Positions 8,580-16,250 of a stretch of 64,000 nucleotides of DNA are shown here, in pieces (within the stretch, counting starts at the first letter, position 1; every line of letters starts with the position of its first letter). Under the pieces are notes generated by a model. The model was not told the DNA's origin. It did no database searches and saw nothing but the letters and a program-made list of their open reading frames with translations. The stretch is from assembly GCF_014648435.1 (NCBI RefSeq), contig NZ_BMRC01000024.1, positions 54,833 to 118,832 of the forward strand. The letters run 5' to 3'. The translations under genes and the position numbers were made by a program. The stretch comes from Nonomuraea spiralis. GTDB taxonomy: Bacteria; Actinomycetota; Actinomycetes; Streptosporangiales; Streptosporangiaceae.

Positions 8580-9384
8580 GGCGGCCGGCGACGTCGAGGC
8601 CCTTGCCGGCGGCCCAGGCGTCGTCGTGGTACGTCGCCAGGTGCCGCTCGGCCGCGTCGCCCACCAGCGAGACGACCGTGCCGCTCTCCCCTCTGGCCCG
8701 CATGCGCTCGACCAGCTCCAGCGCGGCCCACAGCGCGGTGCCGGACGAGCCGCCCACGGGCAGCCCGGTGACCTCCCTGAGGTGCCTGGCCGCCGCCACG
8801 CTCGCCGCGTCGGGCACCGGCACCACCAGGTCGACCAGGTCGGGCCGGAATCCCGGCTCCACGCGAGGACGGCCGATGCCCTCGATCCGCGAGGGCATGC
8901 CGGTGGCGTAGTCGGGCACGTCGAGCGTCCAGCCCGGGAAGTAGGCGGAGTCGTGCGGCGCGGCCCGCCCGAACTGGTCGAGGAAGTGGCCCTCGATGCT
9001 CCTGGCCGCGTCGTAGATGGCCAGGGGCGGCGTCACGAACCGGCACTCGCCGCCCAGCGCCTCCACCGCGCGGGCCCGCGCCTGGTCGCGCCTGCCCGGC
9101 ATGACCACGATGTAGGGAAGGCCGAGCCGCCGGGCGAACCACGCCTGCGCGACCGCCGCGTTGCCGCCGGTCGCCTCGACCACGGTGGTGCCCTCGGTGA
9201 CCAGCCCGTCGAGCACCGCCTGCCGGAACAGCGCCCTGGCGTGCCGGTGGCGCAGGCTGCCCGTCGGCTGGCCGGACTCGTCCTTCAGCAGCAGGCGGAC
9301 GCCGGGCGCCCGGACGGGGAAGTCGATCAACCTGGTCGGCGGCCCGGCGGCCAGCGTGTCGAGCGCGCGTGTGCTCCAGCTCAC
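8554..9384 (-). CDS. Cysteine synthase-like (fold type II PLP) protein lacking key residues
   Basis: The 276 residues resemble the PLP-dependent cysteine synthase-like family: KDESGQPTGS near residue 34, an asparagine-loop-like EATGGNAAVA near 70, then SRIEGIGRPRVEP, PVPDAASVAA, GGSSGTALW and YHDDAWAAGKGLD. Two things are odd. The segment that normally carries the PLP lysine after TGS reads TGSLRHRHA, with R45 (codon CGC) where family members have Lys. And about 60-80 residues expected between EGHFLDQF and SAYFPGW, which in relatives hold the glycine-rich phosphate loop (GTGGT), are absent without a frameshift. It may be a pseudoenzyme or a decaying gene. The family comparison is from memory. 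Confidence 0.75.
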   Translation of the reverse strand: MSWSTRALDTLAAGPPTRLIDFPVRAPGVRLLLKDESGQPTGSLRHRHARALFRQAVLDGLVTEGTTVVEATGGNAAVAQAWFARRLGLPYIVVMPGRRDQARARAVEALGGECRFVTPPLAIYDAARSIEGHFLDQFGRAAPHDSAYFPGWTLDVPDYATGMPSRIEGIGRPRVEPGFRPDLVDLVVPVPDAASVAAARHLREVTGLPVGGSSGTALWAALELVERMRARGESGTVVSLVGDAAERHLATYHDDAWAAGKGLDVAGRLTELRQRV

Positions 9385-9407
9385 CGGACCACCCTGTCAG
9401 GACGAGA

Positions 9408-10148
9408 TCAGGAAAGCTCCACCCGTTCGCCAGGAGCGAGCAGGACGAACCGCTCGCCGAACCCGGCGAACGCCTTCTCCAGCGTCTCCCTGCCCTGGGT
9501 GAAGTGCCCCCACTGCTCGAAGTGCAGCGGTACGACGTGCCGCGCGCCCAGGATCTCGGCGGCGGTGGCGGCGTCCTCGCTGGTCAGCGTCAGGAACCCG
9601 TCGACCAGCGGCGTACGTGCACCGCCCGCGAACAGCAGCGCCACGTCGATGCTCGGGAACCTGTCGGCCACGGCCCGTACGACGTCGAGCGAGGCGTTGT
9701 CGCCGCTCACGTAGACCGTGGGCAGCCCTTCGCCGCTGAGCACGAACCCGGTGACCTCACCCGTCAGGTGCTCGGTCCCGTCGGGGCCGTGCTGGGCGGG
9801 CACGCCGGTCACCCGTACCGGGCCGACCTGGGTCTCGCTCCAGTTGGGCAGGGCTCGTACCGGCTCGCCCACGCGCTCGGCCGCCGACTTCGTGGACAAC
9901 ACCAGCGGCACTTCGGCGAGGAACGCCCGGCCCGCGTTGTCGAGGTTGTCGGGGTGCTGGTCGTGGGAGAGCAGCACGGCGTCCACGGGGCCCACCTCGT
10001 CGAGGCCGAAGGCGGGGCCGGCGGTCTTGGTCAGCACCCTGGCGCCGACCGGGTGCTCACCGGCCGGGTCGAACGTGGGGTCCACCAGCAGCCGAACGCC
10101 GCCCAGCTCGATGACGGCGGTCGGACCACCGGCGTAACGAATATCCAT
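9408..10148 (-). CDS. MBL-fold metal-dependent hydrolase (UlaG-like)
   Basis: About 246 residues with a metallo-beta-lactamase fold: VDPTFDP after the first strands, LLSHDQHPDNLD as the metal site (a variant of HxHxDH with SHDQH), a Ser/Thr-rich switch, YVSGDNASL, and the late His in HVVPLHFEQWGH. The metal site resembles UlaG-type and other L-ascorbate-6-P lactonase-like enzymes, though the reaction is unknown. The ATG at 10148 is preferred; a GTG at 10163 would overlap the TetR gene by 10 bp. It follows TetR by 5 bp and probably belongs to the same ALDH-GMC-TetR transcript. Confidence 0.82.
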   Translation of the reverse strand: MDIRYAGGPTAVIELGGVRLLVDPTFDPAGEHPVGARVLTKTAGPAFGLDEVGPVDAVLLSHDQHPDNLDNAGRAFLAEVPLVLSTKSAAERVGEPVRALPNWSETQVGPVRVTGVPAQHGPDGTEHLTGEVTGFVLSGEGLPTVYVSGDNASLDVVRAVADRFPSIDVALLFAGGARTPLVDGFLTLTSEDAATAAEILGARHVVPLHFEQWGHFTQGRETLEKAFAGFGERFVLLAPGERVELS

Positions 10149-10153
10149 GTTCG

Positions 10154-10759
10154 TCAACGACACGGCGGAGTGAGGGGTTTATTCCGCACCCCGTTGAACA
10201 CCCGGCTCACCGTACGGTGGCACAGGGCGCGGAAGTCGGGCTCGGCCATGCTCATCCGGCCGCTCAGGTACTGCTGGACCAGGCCCTGCGTGCTCGCCGT
10301 GACGGCCAGGGCGGTCTCCAGCGGATCGTCCTCGCGCAGCAGGCCCGCCCGCATGCCCTCCTCGACCAGCGCCACGACCACGCTGAACGGCGGGCCCTGG
10401 CCGTCGCGGAAGTCGTCGGGGAAGCGGCGGGCCCGCGCCCAGGCGTCGGAGGTCAGGAAGTGGTACAGATGCGGGCTGCCGAGCGCGAAGTCGAGGAAGT
10501 CGTCGAGCGCCGCCGCGAACCGTTCCTCCAGACCGCCCGCGTCGGGCCGGCGGGTCCACGCCTCGGCCAGTTCGCGCGCGCTCGCGTCGGCGACCGCGCG
10601 CAGCAGGGCCTCCCTGTTGGGATAGTGCCGGTAGATGGCCATGGCGGTGACGCCCACGGCCTCGCCGACGCGCCGCATGCTGACGGCGTCGGCGCCCTCC
10701 TCCACGAGGATGCGCCGGGCCACGCTCGCGATGCGCGCGGCCGTTCCCTGCTCACTCAT
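10154..10759 (-). CDS. TetR family transcriptional regulator
   Basis: 201 residues. The N-terminal TetR helix-turn-helix (MRRVGEAVGVTAMAIYRHY) is followed by a helical ligand domain. The ATG begins 2 bp after the TAA of the GMC oxidoreductase and has no clear Shine-Dalgarno, so translation is probably coupled to the gene upstream. It likely senses a substrate or product of the ALDH/GMC pair and may regulate its own operon (inference). The following MBL gene begins 5 bp later or overlaps it slightly. Confidence 0.92.
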   Translation of the reverse strand: MSEQGTAARIASVARRILVEEGADAVSMRRVGEAVGVTAMAIYRHYPNREALLRAVADASARELAEAWTRRPDAGGLEERFAAALDDFLDFALGSPHLYHFLTSDAWARARRFPDDFRDGQGPPFSVVVALVEEGMRAGLLREDDPLETALAVTASTQGLVQQYLSGRMSMAEPDFRALCHRTVSRVFNGVRNKPLTPPCR

Positions 10760-10774
10760 GTTTACAGTGTATAC
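10760..10774. promoter_or_regulatory. Imperfect palindrome at the GMC/TetR junction
   Basis: GTTTACAGTGTATAC is a near-perfect inverted repeat (6 of 7 positions pair around a central G) immediately before the TetR start. It resembles a TetR-type operator but lies in the last codons of the GMC gene, so it may be chance. Confidence 0.35.
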
Positions 10775-12420
10775 AGGCGGAGTGCTCCCGGAGCGTGGGC
10801 GGGTACCGCCGGGTCGCGTGGCGCCACCGGGGACAGTCGGACGTACGGCGAGCCGGGGGCGGGCCTCGGGTCGGGGTCGCCGGCGTTGGGCCAGAGGGAC
10901 AACGCGCGCTCGGCCTGCGCGGTGATGGTGAGCGACGGGTTGACCCCGAGGTTGGCCGACACGGCCGAGCCGTCCACGACGTGCAGCCCCTCGTACCCGT
11001 AGAGGCGGTGGTAGGCGTCGATCACGCCGGTCTCGGGCGAGTCGCCGATCACGCAGCCGCCGAGGAAGTGGGCCGTGGTCGGGATGTCGAACAGGTCGAG
11101 CCAGGTGCCGCCGGCCAGCCCGCCGATCTCGGCCGCCGCGTGCCGTACGGCCTCGTGCCCGGCCGGGATCCAGGTCGGGTTGGGCTCGCCGTGCCCGCGC
11201 GCGGAGCGAAGGCCCCAGCGGGTGCGCCGGATGGTGATCGAGTTGTCCTTGGCCTGCATGACCAGCGCGATGACGGTCCGTTCCGACCAGCGGCGCAGGT
11301 CGAGCAGCCGTAGCGCCTGCAGGGGCCGCGCGGCGATCTCGCGGGCCAGCGCCCGCAACCGGGGTTGCCCGCCGTCCACGAGCAGGGTGCGGAGCAGGCC
11401 CATGGCGTTGGAGCCGTCGCCGTATCGCACGGGCTCGATGTGGGTCTCGGCGTCGGGGTGGATGGAGGAGGTGATGGCCACGCCTTTGTTGAGCTTCTCG
11501 CCGCCGGCCGACGGGCGCTCGAAGCCGAGCAGGGCCTCGGAGTTGGTCCTGGTCAGCGTGCCGAGCCGGGGCGACACGCGGGGCAGGTCGCCGGTGGCGC
11601 GCAGCTTGTGCAGCAGGCGCTGGGTGCCGTACGTCCCGGCCGCGAAGATCACCTGCTTGGCCGTGAACGAACGGCGGCGCACCGCCGAGCCGGTCTTGCG
11701 CACGACCACCCGGTAGCCGCCGGAGGGCAGGGGACGTACCGAGGTGACCGTGCACTCGGCGTAGACCCGGGCGCCCGCGCGCTCGGCGAGGTAGAGGTAG
11801 TTCTTGATCAACATGTTCTTGGCGCCGTGGCGGCAGCCGGTCATGCACTGCCCGCACTCGACGCAACCCCGCCGCCGCGGCCCGGCGCCGCCGAAGTACG
11901 GGTCGACGCCGTCCTCGCCGAAGTAGACGCCGACCGGGGCCAGGTGGAAGGTGTCGCCGACGCCCATCTTCTCGGCGACCCTGCGCATGATGTCGTCGGC
12001 GCGGGTGAAGGTGGGGTTGGTGACCGCGCCGAGCATACGTTTGGCCTGGTCGTAGTGGGGGGCCAGCTCCGACTTCCAGTCGGTGATGCCGGCCCACTGC
12101 GGATCGCGGAAGAACGGGTCGAGCGGCTCGTAGAGGGTGTTGGCGTAGACCAGCGAGCCGCCGCCGACCCCCGCTCCGGCCAGCACCATCACGCCGGTGC
12201 CGCGCTCGCCGCGCAACACGTGGATGCGCTGGATGCCCTTCATGCCGAGCCAGGGCGCCCACAGGAAGTCGCGCAGCTTCCAGGACGTGACCGGCAGCGT
12301 GGACTCGTCGAAGCGGCGACCGGCCTCCAGCACCCCGACCTTGTAGCCCTTCTCGGCCAGCCGCAGCGCCGAGACGCTGCCGCCGAACCCCGACCCGATG
12401 ACGAGGACGTCGAACGTCAC
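10762..12420 (-). CDS. GMC-family FAD oxidoreductase with a CX2CX2CX3C motif
   Basis: 552 residues. The FAD-binding motif VIGSGFGGSVSA begins at residue 6, and the C-terminal GMC segment has DGSAVSANLGVNPSLT. It resembles cholesterol-oxidase-like GMC proteins (ChoD type in mycobacteria). At 11833-11865 the protein reads CVECGQCMTGC, a ferredoxin-style CX2CX2CX3C cluster unusual for GMC enzymes in general but, as I recall, kept in this subfamily. The GTG start overlaps the aldehyde dehydrogenase stop by 4 bp, so the two enzymes are translated together: alcohol to aldehyde to acid is a natural pathway (inference). No signal peptide. Confidence 0.9.
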   Translation of the reverse strand: MTFDVLVIGSGFGGSVSALRLAEKGYKVGVLEAGRRFDESTLPVTSWKLRDFLWAPWLGMKGIQRIHVLRGERGTGVMVLAGAGVGGGSLVYANTLYEPLDPFFRDPQWAGITDWKSELAPHYDQAKRMLGAVTNPTFTRADDIMRRVAEKMGVGDTFHLAPVGVYFGEDGVDPYFGGAGPRRRGCVECGQCMTGCRHGAKNMLIKNYLYLAERAGARVYAECTVTSVRPLPSGGYRVVVRKTGSAVRRRSFTAKQVIFAAGTYGTQRLLHKLRATGDLPRVSPRLGTLTRTNSEALLGFERPSAGGEKLNKGVAITSSIHPDAETHIEPVRYGDGSNAMGLLRTLLVDGGQPRLRALAREIAARPLQALRLLDLRRWSERTVIALVMQAKDNSITIRRTRWGLRSARGHGEPNPTWIPAGHEAVRHAAAEIGGLAGGTWLDLFDIPTTAHFLGGCVIGDSPETGVIDAYHRLYGYEGLHVVDGSAVSANLGVNPSLTITAQAERALSLWPNAGDPDPRPAPGSPYVRLSPVAPRDPAVPAHAPGALRLYTL

Positions 12421-13922
12421 TTGATCCGCAGCCTTCGCATCGTCTTGAGCGTGCCGGCCAGGACGTTCGCCCACGTCTCGTACGTCAGGTCGAAGGGCGG
12501 CTCGAAGCCCAGCCAGGACGCCTGCGAGGCCACCGTCTTGGACTCGGTGTAACGCAGCAGGCCCTCCGCGCCGTGCCGGCGGCCGAGGCCGGAGGACTTC
12601 ATGCCGCCCATGGGCGCGTCGTAGGAGGCGTAGGCCGAGCCGTACCCCTCGTTGATGTTGACCGTGCCGGCCTTGACGCGGGTGGCCAGGGCACGGCCGC
12701 GGGCCAGGTCGGTGGTCCAGATGGAGGCGTTCAGGCCGTAGATGGTGTCGTTGGCCAGCTCGACCGCCTCCTCCTCGGAGGTGAACGGGTAGAGGGCCAC
12801 CACCGGGCCGAACGTCTCGTTGCGGCACAGGTCCATGTCGTCGCGTACGCCGGTGAGCACGGTCGGCTCGTAGAACAGCGGGCCGAGGTCGGGCCTGGCC
12901 CGGCCGCCGGTCAGCACCGTCGCGCCCTTGGCCACGGCGTCGTCGACGTGCGCGCCGACCGCGTCGAGCTGGCGTTGCGAGGTGAGCGAGCCCATCTGGA
13001 CCGACCAGTCGCGGCCCGCGCCGAGCTTGAGGTTCCTGACCTGCTTGACCAGGCGCGCGGCGAAGTCGTCGAACACGGACTCGTGCACGTACAGACGCTC
13101 GATGGACAGGCAGAGCTGGCCGGCGTTGGTGAAGCAGGCCCGGATCGCCCCCTGGACGGCGTGCGCCAGATCGGCGTCGTCGAGCACCACCATCGGGTTC
13201 TTGCCGCCGAGCTCCAGCGAGCAGCCGATGAGCCGCTTGGCCGCCTCCTCGGCGATCTTCCTGCCGCCCCTGGTCGACCCCGTGAACGCCACGTAGTCGG
13301 CGTCGTCGAGCAGCGCGTCGCCGATCTCGGCGGGCTCGCCCAGCACGACCTGCCAGATCTCGCGCGGCATGCCCAGCTCGGCCAGCAGGTCGATGGTCCA
13401 CAACGTGGACATGGCGGTCTGGGTGTCCGGCTTGTGCACCAGCGCGTTGCCGGCCAGCAGCGCGGGCACCGCGTCGGTGACGCCGAGCGAGAGCGGGTAG
13501 TTCCACGGCGAGATCAGCGCGACGACGCCCTTGGGCTGGCGCAGCTCGGCCACGCGGGTGGCGGCGGGGAAGATGCCCTTGCGCCCGCGCGGCGCGAGCA
13601 GGCCGGGGGCGCGCCTGGCGTAGTAGAGGCTGCAGCCGGCGACGTCGAGCACCTCCTCGAAGGCGTGCTTGCGGGCCTTGCCGGTCTCGTCCTGGACGAT
13701 GTCGAGGATCTCGTCCCTGCGGTCGAGGATCGCGTCGTGCAGCAGCAGGAACGGTCTCGCCCGCGCCGCGGCGGGCCTGGCCGCCCACTCGGCCTGGGCG
13801 GCCCTGGCTCGCTCGTAGGCCAGGCGTACGTCGTCGGCCGTGGAAATGGGCAGCTCGGCGAGTGGCTCGCCGGTGAAGGGCGCGGTGATCTGCCGGGTCT
13901 TGCCGCTGGACGTGACGTGCAT
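12417..13922 (-). CDS. NAD(P)-dependent aldehyde dehydrogenase, succinate-semialdehyde type
   Basis: 501 residues with the standard ALDH signature: SPWNYPL near residue 145, the FTGSTRGG loop, the catalytic Glu in LELGGKNP near 250, and the catalytic Cys in NAGQLCLSIER near 284. It is closest in feel to succinic-semialdehyde dehydrogenases annotated beside GMC oxidoreductases in Streptomyces, but the substrate cannot be fixed. It is the first gene of the ALDH-GMC-TetR run and is divergent from the Ser/Thr kinase with about 73 bp between starts, which must hold both promoters. Confidence 0.93.
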   Translation of the reverse strand: MHVTSSGKTRQITAPFTGEPLAELPISTADDVRLAYERARAAQAEWAARPAAARARPFLLLHDAILDRRDEILDIVQDETGKARKHAFEEVLDVAGCSLYYARRAPGLLAPRGRKGIFPAATRVAELRQPKGVVALISPWNYPLSLGVTDAVPALLAGNALVHKPDTQTAMSTLWTIDLLAELGMPREIWQVVLGEPAEIGDALLDDADYVAFTGSTRGGRKIAEEAAKRLIGCSLELGGKNPMVVLDDADLAHAVQGAIRACFTNAGQLCLSIERLYVHESVFDDFAARLVKQVRNLKLGAGRDWSVQMGSLTSQRQLDAVGAHVDDAVAKGATVLTGGRARPDLGPLFYEPTVLTGVRDDMDLCRNETFGPVVALYPFTSEEEAVELANDTIYGLNASIWTTDLARGRALATRVKAGTVNINEGYGSAYASYDAPMGGMKSSGLGRRHGAEGLLRYTESKTVASQASWLGFEPPFDLTYETWANVLAGTLKTMRRLRIK

Positions 13923-13995
13923 GCCAGAAGGATATTCCGCCCGGCTACCCGCGGGTAGTTTTTGCGGATTCGCGGCCTGGGGCCAGAATCCTCTT

Positions 13996-16218
13996 ATGCC
14001 ATCGTTCGCTCCGCTACGCCCCGGAGATCCACCGAGTCTGGCCGGGCTGGATCTCCTCGGCAGGCTTGGCGAGGGCGGCCAGGGCGTCGTCTACCTCGCG
14101 AAAGATCATTCCGGCACGCACGTCGCCGTCAAATGGCTGCGGCCCGACCTGTCCGGCGACGAGGTGAGCGTCGAGCGGTTCCTGCGCGAGGTCCAGGTGG
14201 CCCAGCAGGTGGCGCCGTTCTGCACCGCGACCGTCCTCGGCACCGGTGTGGAGCAGGACCGGCCGTTCATCGTCAGCGAGTTCATCGAGGGGCCCTCGCT
14301 CCAGCGGGTGGTGCAGGAGGAGGGGCCGCGCACCGGGTCCACGCTCCACCGGCTGGCCATCGGCACCGCGACCGCCCTGGCCGCCATCCACCAGGCGGGC
14401 ATCGTCCACCGCGACTTCAAGCCCGCCAACGTCATCCTGGGCGCGGACGGCCCGCGGGTGATCGACTTCGGCATCGCGCGGGCGCTCAACGCGACCTCGA
14501 CGATCAGCAGCATGGTCGTGGGCACGCCGTCGTACATGCCGCCCGAGCAGATCATGGGGCACACCGTCGGGCCCGCGGCCGACATGTTCTCGTGGGCGAG
14601 CGCGATGGTCTACGCCGCGTCGGGGCGGGCGCCGTTCGGCAGCGACACCATGCCCGCGGTGATCAACCGGGTGCTCAACCAGCAGCCCGACCTGGGCGTG
14701 CTCGACGGCGCGCTGCGCGACGTGGTGGCCGCGTGCCTGGCCAAGGACCCGGCGCAGCGGCCGACGGCGGAGCAGGTGATCATGCGCCTGCTCCAGCACC
14801 CGATGCCGGCGAACTCGGCCATCCTGGCCGCGGCCGCCGCCGAGGCCGTCCCCGCGCGTCCGCCGTCCCCCGGCCCGATGACGGGTCCCCCCGGCCCGCC
14901 GCCGCCCGGCCCGATGACGGGTCCGCCCGGCCCGATGACCGGGCCCGTGCCCGGGGCGGCGCCCAACCCGATGACCGGGCCGGTGCCGGGTCAGCCGCCG
15001 TACCCGCCGCGGCAGCAGCAGTGGCACCCGCCCTCGCCGTACGCGCAGCCCACCCACCCGGGCGTGCACCACCAGCCGCCCGGCAGGAAGAGCAGGGCGC
15101 CGCTGATCATCGGGGTCACGCTGGGCGTCGCGTTATTGGTGCTGGCCGGGCTCGTCGTGCTCATCAGCGCCGAGCGCACGCCCCTGGCCGGCGACGGCGG
15201 CACCACGACCCCGCCGGCCACCCAGCCGGCCGACCGGAGCACCCCGCCCGCCACGCCGCCCGCCACTCCGCCTGCCACGCCGCCGGTCACGGAGGTCTCC
15301 GTACCGAAGGAGGGCCCGCGCAAGGCCCTGCCCGGCGCGGCCATCAGCCTGTACGAGAACCCCGCCGACGCGATCGTCCTGACCTCCTACGAGATCATGG
15401 ACAAGAAGAAGAACGACTGGGTCGACCACGCCAGGGACTCGCTGCGCGGCCCGTTCCGCAAGTACGCCGGCAACTGGGAGTCGAGCGTCTCGCCCGGCGG
15501 CCAATACCTGGCCACCCGCGGCCGGAAGTACTCCGACGACAACTACGACTACATCATCGTCAGCGACCGCCGGTCGGGCGAACGCAGCACGATCAAGACC
15601 GTCCGCAGCCCGCTGATCGCCAGCATCCGCGGCTGGTCGCAGGACGCCTCGAAGATCCTGCTCAACATCGAGCGCAAGTCCGGCGACACGTGGACGTACC
15701 CGGGCTTCGTCATCGTGGACGTGGCCACGATGAAGGCCCGGATCGTCACGGTCGACGACGCCGCCGTCCGCAAGACCGCCTTCGGCTGGGACGGCAAGGA
15801 CGAGGGCGTGGTCAACATCTTCGGCCCGGAGAAGAACCGCGGCCTGCGCTTCTTCGACGCCCAGGGCAAGGCCACCCGCGACGTGCGCTCGATCGGCACG
15901 CTGCCGGCCGGCACCCAGGACATCTTCTCCCCCTCCGGCGAGTCGTTCCTGTCCGACTGCCCCAACGGCAGCGACGGCGACACCTGCGTGTGGGACGTCA
16001 AGTCCGGCGACCGGACACACAAGTTCTCCTCCGACTGCGACAAGGTGCTCGGCTGGTACGACGACACCCGCCTCTACTGCTGGGAGCAGGACAACAACAC
16101 CAAGGACGAGATCCAGGTCGTCGACTTCAAGGGCACGCTGCTGCGCAAGATCGTGGACGTGCCGGACGACGTGGACTTCAGCCCGGTCTTCACCGTCAAC
16201 CCCGACAAGGGTTCCTGA
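13996..16218 (+). CDS. Membrane Ser/Thr protein kinase with an extracellular propeller-like domain
   Basis: 740 residues. The N-terminal Hanks-type kinase has the glycine loop LGEGGQG (24-30), K46, HRDFKPAN with D140, and DFG at 157-159, so it should be active. After it comes a Pro-rich juxtamembrane stretch with four copies of PMTGP (about residues 295-330), one membrane helix (about 366-390) and a Thr/Pro linker (PPATPPATPPATPP). About 250 outer residues follow with repeated motifs such as SPGGQYLATRG and SPSGESFLSDC, suggesting a WD/YVTN-like propeller that could sense a ligand or the wall. The ATG at 13996 leaves only a weak ribosome site. A propeller lipoprotein gene follows 32 bp later. 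Confidence 0.92.
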   Translation: MPSFAPLRPGDPPSLAGLDLLGRLGEGGQGVVYLAKDHSGTHVAVKWLRPDLSGDEVSVERFLREVQVAQQVAPFCTATVLGTGVEQDRPFIVSEFIEGPSLQRVVQEEGPRTGSTLHRLAIGTATALAAIHQAGIVHRDFKPANVILGADGPRVIDFGIARALNATSTISSMVVGTPSYMPPEQIMGHTVGPAADMFSWASAMVYAASGRAPFGSDTMPAVINRVLNQQPDLGVLDGALRDVVAACLAKDPAQRPTAEQVIMRLLQHPMPANSAILAAAAAEAVPARPPSPGPMTGPPGPPPPGPMTGPPGPMTGPVPGAAPNPMTGPVPGQPPYPPRQQQWHPPSPYAQPTHPGVHHQPPGRKSRAPLIIGVTLGVALLVLAGLVVLISAERTPLAGDGGTTTPPATQPADRSTPPATPPATPPATPPVTEVSVPKEGPRKALPGAAISLYENPADAIVLTSYEIMDKKKNDWVDHARDSLRGPFRKYAGNWESSVSPGGQYLATRGRKYSDDNYDYIIVSDRRSGERSTIKTVRSPLIASIRGWSQDASKILLNIERKSGDTWTYPGFVIVDVATMKARIVTVDDAAVRKTAFGWDGKDEGVVNIFGPEKNRGLRFFDAQGKATRDVRSIGTLPAGTQDIFSPSGESFLSDCPNGSDGDTCVWDVKSGDRTHKFSSDCDKVLGWYDDTRLYCWEQDNNTKDEIQVVDFKGTLLRKIVDVPDDVDFSPVFTVNPDKGS

Positions 16219-16250
16219 ACCATCCGGCCCGCGCAGCCGTCAAGGAGGTC

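Noticed and set aside
13962..16250. Long frame in phase with the propeller lipoprotein, running through the kinase gene
   Set aside because: Arg/Pro/Gly-rich shadow of the kinase; the lipoprotein starts at 16251 with a good ribosome site and signal peptide.
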